DNA from: Okeania sp. SIO1I7
GTDB lineage: Bacteria; Cyanobacteriota; Cyanobacteriia; Cyanobacteriales; Microcoleaceae
DNA length: 64,000 nucleotides
Reading direction: 5' to 3'
Assembly: GCA_010672585.1 (NCBI GenBank)
Contig: JAAHGF010000028.1
Coordinates: 1-64,000 of the forward strand
Shown: positions 28,485-37,855 of the stretch, one piece after another
Layout of the letters: each line of letters opens with the position of its first letter
How positions within the stretch are numbered: the first letter of the stretch is position 1
Made by a program: the position numbers and the translations under genes
Notes under the pieces: model-generated
Databases searched by the model: none
The model's input: only the letters and a program-made list of their open reading frames with translations
What the model was told of the DNA's origin: nothing

Positions 28485-30085
28485 CAGCAATACAACATTT
28501 CGTCTAATGAGTGCGATTCTCCAGAGAGAGTTTGTTCGATATCTCCAATCGTGTAAGAGTAATTGCCAATTATATCGTTGATAGTTTCAGGATCTGACAT
28601 TACTAGTTCTGCTGGAGTTCCAGACAAAATTCTTTCTAGTTTTTGCTCAAAACACAATTTTGCCCAAGTGACTGTACGATGCAGTCTCTTAGAACCAGAA
28701 CGTTCAAAAGCTCCTTCAACTGCCGCTAATACAATTCCTAGAGTAGTTATCTCGCCAGTACATGCATATAGCCAACGACTTGCAGTATTTTTGTCTGCAA
28801 AAGAAAATCCTGAATTAGTATATCGATCCTTAATCTGCTCTACTGCTATCCTTAAATCTTCAGCTATTTGAGGAGTTTCTAAACCGTGACAAATAAATTG
28901 ATATAACTCTTCATTTTTTACATTTATCCTAGAACCAATAAACATATTTAAAGTTTCAGTAGGACCCTCATAAATGCGAAGAATTCTCGAATCGCGTAAT
29001 AGCTGGGGCGCAATATTAGTTTCTATATAACCCCGTCCGCCTAGCATTTGAACTAGGCTGTCAGCAGCTTGCCAGAAGAACTCCGAACCAATTATTTTAC
29101 AGGCAGCATAGGCTTCTATAGGAATCCTAGACCCACCATCTAGTAACACAGCAATTCGAGTAACCAAACTTTCCACTGCCATAATATGTTCCGTTATAGT
29201 TGTTAACTTCACGAGTGTTACTGGATTATTGATTAATCGACCTGTTGATATATTTCGACGTTTTGCATAGCGAAGTATTAGTTGGGCGCACCGCTTCATT
29301 CCACCCAGACTGACAGCTGTAATACATAGACGTCCGTACATCATTGCATCTTGAGCAACTTTCATACCCGCTCCCAATTCACCTAATAAATTCTCTGAAT
29401 CTACAGAAACATCGTCTAAATGTACTGCATTCTGAACCATGCCACGCAAACCCATAGTCAATGCTTCCAGTCCTTGTCTCAAACCTTTGCTTCCTTGGCG
29501 AACTACAAAACCACTGATTCCTAAATATTGACCTTCATTGTCAAAAGTTTGGACAAAAGTATTAATCGTACTCGCCCATGCTGCCGAGCCAATCCAGATT
29601 TTATTTCCTTGCAATTTCCACCCTCCTCGACTATCTGGTATGGCTTTTGCTGAAATGGCTTGAGGGTTTGATCCAGCTCCTTGCTCGGTAAGGGCAAAAG
29701 CAGCCAATTCTCGACCTGTAGCAATATGGGGAAGAAGTTCGTCTTTAAGATTGTCAGACGCATAATTCATCAAGGGACGAATCCCAAGAAAGTTATGAAC
29801 TCCAACAAATGAAGCTAATGTAGCATCGATAGCACCTAGCTGTTGTATCAACCGTAGAGTATCTTGATTACTCAGACCAATTCCACCGTACTTAGGTAGC
29901 ACTTGCATCCCCAAGAGTCCGCGATTCCCAAAATCAAGGACGATGTACGGTGGTATACAACGACGTTCGTCAATTAGACGAGAATTAATTCGCTCTTTCG
30001 CATAACTCCGAAGCCATTCTAGTAAATCGTCTGTGAGATCTTTACGTTTTGTATTTTGCTGATCTTGATATGACATTGTTTGCAT
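28484..30085 (-). CDS. Acyl-CoA dehydrogenase family protein
   Basis: A 533-residue FAD enzyme introducing an alpha-beta double bond into an acyl thioester. The N-terminal helical domain is followed by AFALTEQGAGSNPQAISAKA and the beta-domain NKIWIGSAAWAS. The C-terminal helical domain carries QMLGGRGYIETNIAPQLLRD and RILRIYEGPTETLNMFIG, which contains the family's conserved Tyr-Glu-Gly catalytic-base region. About 140 further residues follow, as in the longer members that act on carrier-bound acyl chains. It is coupled by overlap to the downstream transporter gene. In this cluster it may desaturate the acyl chain used by the synthase (inference). An alternative ATG lies three codons in. Confidence 0.9.
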   Translation of the reverse strand: MQTMSYQDQQNTKRKDLTDDLLEWLRSYAKERINSRLIDERRCIPPYIVLDFGNRGLLGMQVLPKYGGIGLSNQDTLRLIQQLGAIDATLASFVGVHNFLGIRPLMNYASDNLKDELLPHIATGRELAAFALTEQGAGSNPQAISAKAIPDSRGGWKLQGNKIWIGSAAWASTINTFVQTFDNEGQYLGISGFVVRQGSKGLRQGLEALTMGLRGMVQNAVHLDDVSVDSENLLGELGAGMKVAQDAMMYGRLCITAVSLGGMKRCAQLILRYAKRRNISTGRLINNPVTLVKLTTITEHIMAVESLVTRIAVLLDGGSRIPIEAYAACKIIGSEFFWQAADSLVQMLGGRGYIETNIAPQLLRDSRILRIYEGPTETLNMFIGSRINVKNEELYQFICHGLETPQIAEDLRIAVEQIKDRYTNSGFSFADKNTASRWLYACTGEITTLGIVLAAVEGAFERSGSKRLHRTVTWAKLCFEQKLERILSGTPAELVMSDPETINDIIGNYSYTIGDIEQTLSGESHSLDEMLYC

Positions 30086-30123
30086 GGTTTTTAAATCAAA
30101 AATATTTTATCGAACTCTGTATA

Positions 30124-31041
30124 TTAATCGTTGCTTATTTGACCTGTAATATAACTTTGTTCTCCTGTGATTGAGGCATTTTTTGGTATGCCCAAATACC
30201 ACATAACAAGACGATCTAGGACTTTGCTTGGAAGTATTTTAGATAGTAGAATATTTGTTTTGGCATCCAGACCAACAATATATCGATTTTTTGGTTTCTC
30301 TTCAATAATTGCTCTTGCAATTACTTTTGCTACTGCATCAGTAGAAAGACCATTTTTTTCTAGTTTTCCAGCTGTTTCTTTGACAGCTTCAAATATTGGA
30401 GAATATAGCTGTTTGGCTTGCTCTGGAAATTTCTCCCATATTTTATTTACTTGATCGATCGATTTGTTCCAAATTGGGGTTCTAACTGTTCCTATCTCAA
30501 TAATAGAAACATCAATTGCCCAAGGCTTTAACTCCATTCGAAGTGCATCTGTTAGTGCTTCCATAGCAAATTTAGAAGCACAGTAAGGACCTAATAAAGG
30601 CCCAGAAACTCTACCGTAATCAGAACCTATGTTAATAATTCGTCCTTCAGATTTTCTCAATAACGGTAGAAAAGCCTGCGTTACTGAAATTTGTCCAAGT
30701 ACGTTAACTTCAAGTTGCTTTCTTAATTCATCTATAGGAAGAAATTCAAGTGGACCTGTAGTAACAATTCCTGCATTATTAATCAGACCAGTTAGTCCAT
30801 GAACATTCAGTAAAGGTTGAATTGTTTCTACTGCCATTTCGATGGACATCCGATCGGTAACGTCAAAGATAATTGGAATTACCCTATCTAGGGTCTTACG
30901 CTTTAGCGTTTCACCATCAACTTTGTTACGGACACCTGCAAAAACCTGATAACCTAACTGATCCAAGTAAATAGCACAAGCCTCGCCTATTCCACTTGAT
31001 GCTCCACTAATTGCAATCGAGCCTTTTATAGATCTTTTCAT
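30124..31041 (-). CDS. Short-chain dehydrogenase/reductase (possible 3-keto reductase)
   Basis: A 305-residue classical SDR. The nucleotide loop is ISGASSGIGEA (residues 11-21), the NNAG motif is present, and the catalytic Ser-Tyr-Lys set reads NIGSDYGRVSG and YCASK. An Arg in GVRN after the second strand suggests NADP(H). The C-terminal ~100 residues carry a hydrophobic patch. In a cluster with an alpha-oxoamine synthase, the natural role would be reduction of the 2-amino-3-keto intermediate to the 3-alcohol, as 3-ketosphinganine reductases do. It lies 38 bp upstream of the dehydrogenase gene on the same strand. Confidence 0.88.
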   Translation of the reverse strand: MKRSIKGSIAISGASSGIGEACAIYLDQLGYQVFAGVRNKVDGETLKRKTLDRVIPIIFDVTDRMSIEMAVETIQPLLNVHGLTGLINNAGIVTTGPLEFLPIDELRKQLEVNVLGQISVTQAFLPLLRKSEGRIINIGSDYGRVSGPLLGPYCASKFAMEALTDALRMELKPWAIDVSIIEIGTVRTPIWNKSIDQVNKIWEKFPEQAKQLYSPIFEAVKETAGKLEKNGLSTDAVAKVIARAIIEEKPKNRYIVGLDAKTNILLSKILPSKVLDRLVMWYLGIPKNASITGEQSYITGQISND

Positions 31042-31083
31042 TTTTAGGATTGAAATAGCCTATGCAAAAAACATTTAAAACTT

Positions 31084-31210
31084 AGGGTCTGTCATCAATT
31101 AGAAGTTAGAAGCTGTGTCAGTCAAGGTTTTTAGCCTCTGGAGTCTTTCAATACCAAAAGCTAAAAACTCTTGCTACATAGCACTTTCAGATTTAATTGA
31201 TGACGCGCTC
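31084..31210. repeat. Inverted-repeat element with GTCATCAATTA arms
   Basis: Left arm AGGGTCTGTCATCAATTAG and right arm TTTAATTGATGACGCGCTCT are imperfect inverted repeats about 90 bp apart. It lies between the SDR and PEP-CTERM genes inside the cluster, and may be another MITE or a transcript-stabilising or terminating stem. Confidence 0.45.
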
Positions 31211-31226
31211 TAGGTTTGGAGCAAAA

Positions 31227-31808
31227 TCAAACAGTTTTGTTTAGTTTTCTATGACAAGAAAAACGAATACTCATCAGGCCAGTAAACAACATTCCCATTA
31301 ATAAGGAAGGCTCTGGCGTAGAAGCATAATCTTCTGTGGTAACTAGAGTAATAAAAAGCGCTGAATCAGCTTCTGGGTTAGTTTGAAAATCTGCAAAAAA
31401 GACCTCATCTACCCCAATGATTCCTTGGGTAAAAGAAAGCTGTTGCCCGTTGTTAGATATATCAATATCGCTAAAGATATTAGAAACTCCACCGACGAAG
31501 AAAGCCGGTCCCTGAGGGCGATTTTCGGGGAGATCGGCAATTATGCCTACGATAGGAAACGCTGTATCATTTATATAGGGTTCTGGAGGGGTTGGAAGAT
31601 TGGGATTGACATCTGGAACGATACTTAGCACACCTGGACTGCAAATTTGTACAAAGGCACAAACTCCTTTGGGTGCTTGATCAAAAACAGTTGGAGGGGT
31701 GTCGAACGTTATACTAAATTCTGTTCCAACGAAACTAGCAGCATTGGCAAGACTGGCACTTCCCAAAACAACAGAGGCAGTTCCCAAGATAGATAGTACT
31801 TTTTTCAT
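31227..31808 (-). CDS. PEP-CTERM sorting domain protein
   Basis: A 193-residue exported protein of unknown function. The ATG at 31808 gives a clean signal peptide (MKKVLSILGTASVVLGSASL, cleaved near ANAA). The mature part is beta-rich, with no recognised domain and two cysteines in GVCAFVQICSPG. The C-terminus is TPEPSLLMGMLFTGLMSI followed by RFSCHRK: a PEP motif, a hydrophobic helix and a basic end. That is the PEP-CTERM signal recognised by the exosortase system, which sends proteins to the cell surface. It lies within the lipid cluster on the same strand, perhaps only by chance. The longer frame to 31919 adds an unlikely leader. Confidence 0.85.
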   Translation of the reverse strand: MKKVLSILGTASVVLGSASLANAASFVGTEFSITFDTPPTVFDQAPKGVCAFVQICSPGVLSIVPDVNPNLPTPPEPYINDTAFPIVGIIADLPENRPQGPAFFVGGVSNIFSDIDISNNGQQLSFTQGIIGVDEVFFADFQTNPEADSALFITLVTTEDYASTPEPSLLMGMLFTGLMSIRFSCHRKLNKTV

Positions 31809-31980
31809 AATAGAATAGATGATAAGAAAGACAAAGTAAAGGTTTAAAAAATCAAGGTTGATTCGAGTAAATATTTTCCGATCAAAAGTTAAAAAACTAT
31901 TCTTTGATCGAATAATCATTTTCTGAATCGAGGTTAATAACAGAGCCGTTCATTTGGGTCAAACGAACAAGAATTGCAAC

Positions 31981-33144
31981 TTAATTACTATTGATACATG
32001 GTGGTTGATATCCCCAACGATCAATCCAATGGCTCCATGCTTTCCGAACAATTTGTAAATTTTCTTGGTCGTATTGATAAGTGTTTTGTTGGTAATTTTT
32101 TTGCTCCTCTATATATCGCTCAAAGTGGGGGAATGCACTTTCCCATCCTGAAAAATTGAGCTGTGTATAAACTTGTTTTAATGTTTCCAAAGGACGATCT
32201 CTAACTTGCTCAAAACTAACTTCAACAAGCCTATTTGATGGAATTGATTGCTTTTGACGATCGTATGCTTGCATCATGAGTATGTATCTCCTCAGAATAC
32301 CTTCATGTAATTCTTTTAAATCAAATAACTTTTGAAGGCGCATATTTTGCGTGTGTATCTGGATCATTTTGATATTAGATTCAAATACCTCATAAGGATT
32401 GCGATAGATATGTATAAACCGAGCTTGAGGAAAGAGCTGTGTCAAGGCAGCAATTCTACAAGTATTCACAGGGTTTTTTAGCAGCAAAGGACGACCTCTA
32501 AAAGACAAATTTATCTTTTTCAAAAACCATAGATAATCTTGCTGCCAAGCTGCAAATTCTTCTGCTCCTATATTTTCAAACAAAGCATATCGTCGAAAAA
32601 AATCATCAGTCATCTGCGGAAAAATAACAGCATGATAAAAGGAACGATGAGAATAAGACAATAGAGCCTCTTCTTCTTCTTCTGGCATATCTAACTTGAC
32701 TTTTACCCTATCATATCCTCGATCTTCAGGCAATAGATTAGATAATATAAACCTGAATCGCTCGAAAGTAAAAAAGGTTTTTGGATAGAAAACATTAAGA
32801 TGTCTTGGCGTTGCCCATTGAGGATCTTGAGTGAGTATATTGTGCAGATGCGTAGTACCACTGCGCCAATGACCAATGACAAAAACTGGATCTTCAGTAA
32901 GTCGTGCAGCTTCAATACGAGAACCGTAAATAAAATCTTCGTATACAGAAAAGGGAAATTCAGCAAGACTTCCTAGCAAAAAGATACAAGCTCTTCCTAG
33001 ATAAGGCATATCGACACCATACTTACTAATAAAAGAAAGAAGAGTGATCAGCGAGTTTTTCCGAAAGGAGCTACAGATCGATATCCTTGTATTAATATCG
33101 AATTGGGTATTTACTGTATTATTAGCCACAATATTGTTGGTCAC
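31981..33144 (-). CDS. Sulfotransferase (PAPS-dependent)
   Basis: A 387-residue enzyme transferring sulfate from 3'-phosphoadenosine 5'-phosphosulfate to a hydroxyl or amine. The 5'-phosphosulfate loop is VIGHWRSGTTHLHNIL (about residues 88-103). The 3'-phosphate-binding region is ARFIHIYRNPYEVFESNI. It falls in the broad bacterial sulfotransferase group. It lies 198 bp downstream of the ligase-carrier-oxoamine synthase gene on the same strand, so the likely acceptor is the alcohol (or amine) of the lipid produced there. This is the main reason for predicting a sulfated product; the acceptor itself is inferred. Confidence 0.9.
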   Translation of the reverse strand: MTNNIVANNTVNTQFDINTRISICSSFRKNSLITLLSFISKYGVDMPYLGRACIFLLGSLAEFPFSVYEDFIYGSRIEAARLTEDPVFVIGHWRSGTTHLHNILTQDPQWATPRHLNVFYPKTFFTFERFRFILSNLLPEDRGYDRVKVKLDMPEEEEEALLSYSHRSFYHAVIFPQMTDDFFRRYALFENIGAEEFAAWQQDYLWFLKKINLSFRGRPLLLKNPVNTCRIAALTQLFPQARFIHIYRNPYEVFESNIKMIQIHTQNMRLQKLFDLKELHEGILRRYILMMQAYDRQKQSIPSNRLVEVSFEQVRDRPLETLKQVYTQLNFSGWESAFPHFERYIEEQKNYQQNTYQYDQENLQIVRKAWSHWIDRWGYQPPCINSN

Positions 33145-33342
33145 AGTTCTTCTCGAGTAAGATTGAAAAAAAAACCATCTTCCTCATGTAATGAGTTAGA
33201 TAAAAAACTGGTTGTCCTACATAGTAATGGTGAAGATACATATTTTTTTATTTCTTCCCACACTATCTCTACCATTACTATGCACAACTACCAAAAAACT
33301 AACAGGTATAGATCGATTGATAGATAAGACAGCTTGCTAAAC

Positions 33343-36300
33343 TCACAATTTCTCTAGTAATTCGGCAATGGTTTCAGTAGTGAATTTTATCTGCTCTTCC
33401 GTGTGTAAAGACGAAACAAAAAATCTTAATCTCGCCTTATCAAAATCTACTGCCGGATATCCAATAGCAAAAACATTAATGCCTTTTTTATAAGCAGCAT
33501 CCGCCAACCTAGTCGCTCGATCTGAATCTCCTACAATGATGGGGACTACTCCCGAACCTTTGCTAGTACCTATATTTAGCCCTTTTTGTTGGGCAAGTTC
33601 TGAAAAAAGTTGGGCACGATCTTGAAGCTTCGATACTAATTGATTGTCTGACTGGAGTTTTTGGATGGCTGCCAATCCCGCTGCCACATTGGCAGGAGAA
33701 GCTCCAACAGTGAAAAGAAATCCTGGCGAAGAATGTTTTAAGTAAGCAATTAATGATTTACAACCGGCAATATATCCTCCACTACTACCTAAAGCCTTAC
33801 TAATAGTTCCCATCCAAATATCAACCCTGCTCGGATCGATGCCGAAATGTTCTCCTACCCCTCGCCCAGTTTCACCCAGGACGCCAATTGAATGAGCTTC
33901 ATCAATAAACAACCACGATTTGTAGCGCTCCTTAATCTCAATAAGTTTGGGCAAATCGGCAAGAATATCTCCATCCATGCTATAAACCCCTTCGACCAAT
34001 AGAAGGACACGCTGATAATGCAATCTATTCTGCTCTAAAATCTCCTCAAGGGCTTGTAAATTATTATGAGAAAAGGATACTGTCGTTGCACCAGACAATT
34101 TACTCCCCATCAAAGCACTATTGTGCATATATTTGTCGTGTACGATCAGATCGTTAGGGCCAACAATAGAGCTAATTGCATAAACATTAGTTGCATGTCC
34201 ATGGCCAAATACCATCGCATCTTCAGTACCTAACCAGCGAGCAATCGTATCTTCTAGTTCTTGATGTAAAGGGGTCTCGCCTGAAACAATTCGACTCGCA
34301 CCGGCAGAAGTTCCATACCTTTCAACTGCTAGTTGGGCGGCTTTTATAACATTGGGATCGCTAGAAAGGCGCAAATAGTCAAAGCTTGAAAAGTCGATAT
34401 ATTCTCGATCATCAATCAACGTAGTTGACTTTGTAGATTTCTGTTTGGCCCTAAAGTAGGGATAATCTAGCTCTCCAGACTCATAAATTGAGAATTTTTC
34501 TTTAAAATCTAGATATTCAGGCAGCAAGTCAAAATGATAGTACTCTGGCAAAACGTCTTGTAAAGACCCGAATTGCTTTGCTGCAGAAGAATCTTCAAGG
34601 GTATCAATTTCAGTATCTCGTGCTGCATCTTGCTCCTTTGCCATTAAAAATAGCTTGTCAACTCGATCGCCCAATCGATGAAGAATATGTGCGCTCAATT
34701 CACGGATGGTTGGGTAAACAAAGATAGTGCCTTCTGCCAGACGAACATCTAAGAGCTTTTCTATTTCAGAAGCAAACTCAATTGCTCGCACTGAATCCAA
34801 TCCATAGTCGATGAACTGAGAATCCGAAGCAATTTTTTCGGGGGGGATGCTCAATTCTGCCTGACTAACAATCCACTGCTTCATCCAATATTCTAGGATT
34901 TTTTCTGGATTCTCTTCATTTGAGCTAGAAGATTTAGGTCCTGTAGATAACTTGTTCTGTTGTGGAACATTTGCTTCAGTCTTTCCAAGAAGAATTTTTA
35001 ATTCACCATTTAAGTACTTTTGTTTGCAAGCAGATCTCTGGATTTTTCCGCTAGAAGTCTTAGGAATTGATGCTGTTTTAATTAACACCACTTCATGAAC
35101 CTGCAACTCGTATTCCTCAAATACAGCTCGACGAATACGTTTACTTAATTCAGTGACATCAATTTTTCGGAGATATTCTCGTTTCACCTCTTGGACAATA
35201 ACTAAACTCTCTGCCCCATCTAGATCAATTGTAAAAACTGCACCACAATTTAGACGTAGTGACAGATCGCTTTGCTCGACAGTAGTTTCAATATCTTGAG
35301 GATAATAATTGCGACCTCGAATGATAATCAAATCTTTGATGCGACCCGTAATAAATAATTCTCCGTTATTTATAAAACCTAAGTCTCCAGTTCTTAGAAA
35401 AGGTCCTTCTCCTGTATCCGTCAGATAAGCTTTAAACGTTTTTTCCGTTTCCTCTGGCTTATTCCAGTAACCTCTAGCAATGCTAGTACCTTTCACTAGA
35501 ATCTCACCAACTTGATTGAAAGGAGTTTGTTTCAGGGTGTCTGGATCGGCTATAACAACTTTCGTATCTAACCAGGTACCGCCACATCCAACAAACTGTC
35601 TGATATCTTGAGTATTCTCGTCAGCTGTAACGATACAATTTTCTTCTAATTTGCTAGCCCGAACTGTCAGGTAAACAGGCTTATCAGCAGGAGAACCACC
35701 TGATATCATTAGAGTAGATTCGGCCATGCCAAAGCAGGGATAAAAAAACTGAGGTTTAAAACCACAAGGAGCAAAGAAGTCGGAAAAACGTTTTAAGGTT
35801 TCAGCGCGCACTGGTTCTCCACCACTATAAGCAGTTAACCAAGAGCTTAGATCTAGAGTATCTCTCAAATCGGATCTGACTTTATCAAGACAAAGATCGT
35901 AGCCAAAATTAGGTCCTCCACAATGGGTGGCTCTGTATCGGGAAATTGCTTGTAACCACAGCAAAGGATTAGATACAAAAGAATCAGGAGACATTAAGAT
36001 ACCATGAAACCCCGTATACAAAGGCTGGAGAATACCATCAACCAATCCCATGTCATGAAAGATAGGAAGCCATGACACGGAAACACTTTTCGATGTTAAT
36101 TGAAACGCTGTCTTTATATATTCAGAGTTATAAAGCAGATTTTCATGACTGACAATCACCCCTTTAGGCGTACCAGTAGAACCAGAAGTGTATTGAAGAA
36201 AAGCAGTCGTATGACCGTCTATATTTGGCTTCTTCCAGTCTGAAGCTAGCTCGCTAACGACAATGTCTGTCGCTAAACAGCTTAAAGATTCTGATTCCAA

Positions 36301-36762
36301 ATATTGCGCAAAGCGCCTACGAATGTTATTTAACAAAGATGTCTCTGTCAGAACCACTTTTGCTTTTGAATCGTTGACGATTGATTCTAACCTAGACATC
36401 TTCCGATTTTGCTTGGGCGGATAAGCAGGTATTGCAATGACTCCTGCATACAAACAACCAAAAAATGCTGCGATATGCTTCAATCCTGAGGGATAGAGAA
36501 GTAACGCTCTATCTCCCAATGAAGTATGTGCCTGTAGAAAAGCAGCGATAGCTTTTGCCCGCAAATCCAATTCTGCGTAAGTGATAACGATTTCTTCTTG
36601 ATCAACAAGAAAAGTAAAGGCTACTTGATGAGGCTGTTGTAAAGCTCTCAATTGTAACAGTTCCACTAAATTTTTGCTAGGAAAACTCACATTTACGGGA
36701 GAACTTTCCGTTTTTTCGTCAGTAGAAAATTCATTGGTGTACATGGGATTAGACTTAAACAT
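33343..36762 (-). CDS. Fused fatty acyl-AMP ligase - acyl carrier - alpha-oxoamine synthase
   Basis: A three-domain enzyme of about 1140 residues. Domain 1 (to ~620) is a fatty acyl-AMP ligase: LQYTSGSTGTPKGVIVSHEN, GGPNFGYDLCLDKV and TGDLGFI. Domain 2 is a carrier protein with the phosphopantetheine Ser in DYGLDSVRAIEFA (codon near 34800). Domain 3 (last ~350) is a PLP-dependent alpha-oxoamine synthase: LFIDEAHSIGVLG and the PLP Lys in TISKALGSSGGYIAG (near 33800). Known chemistry implies activation of a fatty acid, loading onto the carrier, then decarboxylative condensation with an amino acid to a 2-amino-3-ketone, as in serine palmitoyltransferase. The start is uncertain: in-frame ATGs lie at 36795, 36762 and 36744, none with a clear ribosome site. 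It heads the leftward cluster and faces a TetR gene. Confidence 0.93.
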   Translation of the reverse strand: MFKSNPMYTNEFSTDEKTESSPVNVSFPSKNLVELLQLRALQQPHQVAFTFLVDQEEIVITYAELDLRAKAIAAFLQAHTSLGDRALLLYPSGLKHIAAFFGCLYAGVIAIPAYPPKQNRKMSRLESIVNDSKAKVVLTETSLLNNIRRRFAQYLESESLSCLATDIVVSELASDWKKPNIDGHTTAFLQYTSGSTGTPKGVIVSHENLLYNSEYIKTAFQLTSKSVSVSWLPIFHDMGLVDGILQPLYTGFHGILMSPDSFVSNPLLWLQAISRYRATHCGGPNFGYDLCLDKVRSDLRDTLDLSSWLTAYSGGEPVRAETLKRFSDFFAPCGFKPQFFYPCFGMAESTLMISGGSPADKPVYLTVRASKLEENCIVTADENTQDIRQFVGCGGTWLDTKVVIADPDTLKQTPFNQVGEILVKGTSIARGYWNKPEETEKTFKAYLTDTGEGPFLRTGDLGFINNGELFITGRIKDLIIIRGRNYYPQDIETTVEQSDLSLRLNCGAVFTIDLDGAESLVIVQEVKREYLRKIDVTELSKRIRRAVFEEYELQVHEVVLIKTASIPKTSSGKIQRSACKQKYLNGELKILLGKTEANVPQQNKLSTGPKSSSSNEENPEKILEYWMKQWIVSQAELSIPPEKIASDSQFIDYGLDSVRAIEFASEIEKLLDVRLAEGTIFVYPTIRELSAHILHRLGDRVDKLFLMAKEQDAARDTEIDTLEDSSAAKQFGSLQDVLPEYYHFDLLPEYLDFKEKFSIYESGELDYPYFRAKQKSTKSTTLIDDREYIDFSSFDYLRLSSDPNVIKAAQLAVERYGTSAGASRIVSGETPLHQELEDTIARWLGTEDAMVFGHGHATNVYAISSIVGPNDLIVHDKYMHNSALMGSKLSGATTVSFSHNNLQALEEILEQNRLHYQRVLLLVEGVYSMDGDILADLPKLIEIKERYKSWLFIDEAHSIGVLGETGRGVGEHFGIDPSRVDIWMGTISKALGSSGGYIAGCKSLIAYLKHSSPGFLFTVGASPANVAAGLAAIQKLQSDNQLVSKLQDRAQLFSELAQQKGLNIGTSKGSGVVPIIVGDSDRATRLADAAYKKGINVFAIGYPAVDFDKARLRFFVSSLHTEEQIKFTTETIAELLEKL

Positions 36763-36795
36763 ATTTATGGTACAAGAGCAAAATCGTGAGGGCAT

Positions 36796-37206
36796 AGGTT
36801 CGCTTTAAATAGCTGACAGAACCAGCTCTGCACAGCATAAGTTTAAGTCCAGCAACAATATGCAACAAGGCCGTAGAAACATATAAAATTTGGACAAAAA
36901 ACAGAATTTTTAGAAAACATATCCAGGACTTCAGCAAAAATAGAAGTTTCTGCTGGAGAAAATCACAGCAACAGAAAAATGAGTTAATATGATACCCTTA
37001 GTAAAAACAATTCCTATGCATGCATTTGTCCTATATTGATGTGACAATTGCTATGCCGATAAGTGTGCTTAATAGCACTCTACTAAAAATGAGGTTTTCT
37101 CACATTTTGCTACTAAAACCAACTTAATTCCAATCCTAAACTTTTGTCAAGTAGAAGATTTATTTGCATAGCTTATTGATTACAATAGATACTATATTTT
37201 TTTCTA
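36796..37206. promoter_or_regulatory. Divergent control region between the ligase-synthase and tetR genes
   Basis: 411 bp with no gene between divergently transcribed genes, so it should hold both promoters and the regulator's operator. A short palindrome ATGCATGCAT is at about 37016-37026. I cannot pick a convincing operator or -35/-10 pair. Confidence 0.4.
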
Positions 37207-37818
37207 ATGAAACATGAGGCACTCCGTAAACTACCTCAACAAGCTCGTAGCCGTAAAAGATTTAATCAAATCTTAGATATGGCTGCTCAGATATTTGAAG
37301 AGATGGGCTATGAAGCTACTTCCACTGAATTAATTGCGGAAAGAGCTAATACTTCAATTGGTTCGATCTATCGCTTTTTTCCGGACAAAGCAGCTATTGT
37401 ATATGCTTTGGCAGAACGATATGCCGAGCAAATGCAAAGTCTTTTCGCCACCTATTTTCATTTTTCAGCAGTACATAGTCCCCTCGATAAAATTGTAGGT
37501 GATACCATTGATGCTTTCGATGATTTCTATACCAAGCAACCCGGATGTCGTGTAATTATGTTGCAATCGTTAATTTCACCTGAAATACAAGAGATAAATA
37601 AGCGGGCAGACCACATGATCATAGAACAAATGGATGCTTTTTTCGCAGTGCGAAATCCCAAAATAGATGCGGCTCAACGCAAATTGGCTGCCTTAGTAAG
37701 TATTGAAATTGCTAATACACTTCAGCTATGGGCTCTCACTCAAGACGATAAATTTAGAAGACAAATTATAGAAGAAACAAAAAAGGTTATTATTCGCTAT
37801 CTTGAAACGATGTTCTAA
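37207..37818 (+). CDS. TetR/AcrR family transcriptional regulator
   Basis: A 203-residue repressor-type protein. The N-terminal helix-turn-helix domain is plain: RFNQILDMAAQIFEEMGYEA, then STELIAERANTSIGSIYRFF and PDKAAIVYALAERY. The C-terminal ~140 residues form the ligand-binding helical part, which contains no residue pattern revealing the ligand. Divergent orientation from the acyl ligase-oxoamine synthase gene suggests it controls that cluster, possibly sensing a fatty acyl compound or the product. A dead IS1-type transposase gene begins about 40 bp downstream. Confidence 0.9.
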   Translation: MKHEALRKLPQQARSRKRFNQILDMAAQIFEEMGYEATSTELIAERANTSIGSIYRFFPDKAAIVYALAERYAEQMQSLFATYFHFSAVHSPLDKIVGDTIDAFDDFYTKQPGCRVIMLQSLISPEIQEINKRADHMIIEQMDAFFAVRNPKIDAAQRKLAALVSIEIANTLQLWALTQDDKFRRQIIEETKKVIIRYLETMF

Positions 37819-37855
37819 GCTGTTACGCAGCTTACAGGAAAACTATTGGAAACCT

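Noticed and set aside
28563-28871. 102-codon frame opposite the acyl-CoA dehydrogenase
   Set aside because: Lies wholly antisense to a well-supported gene and has no recognisable motif.
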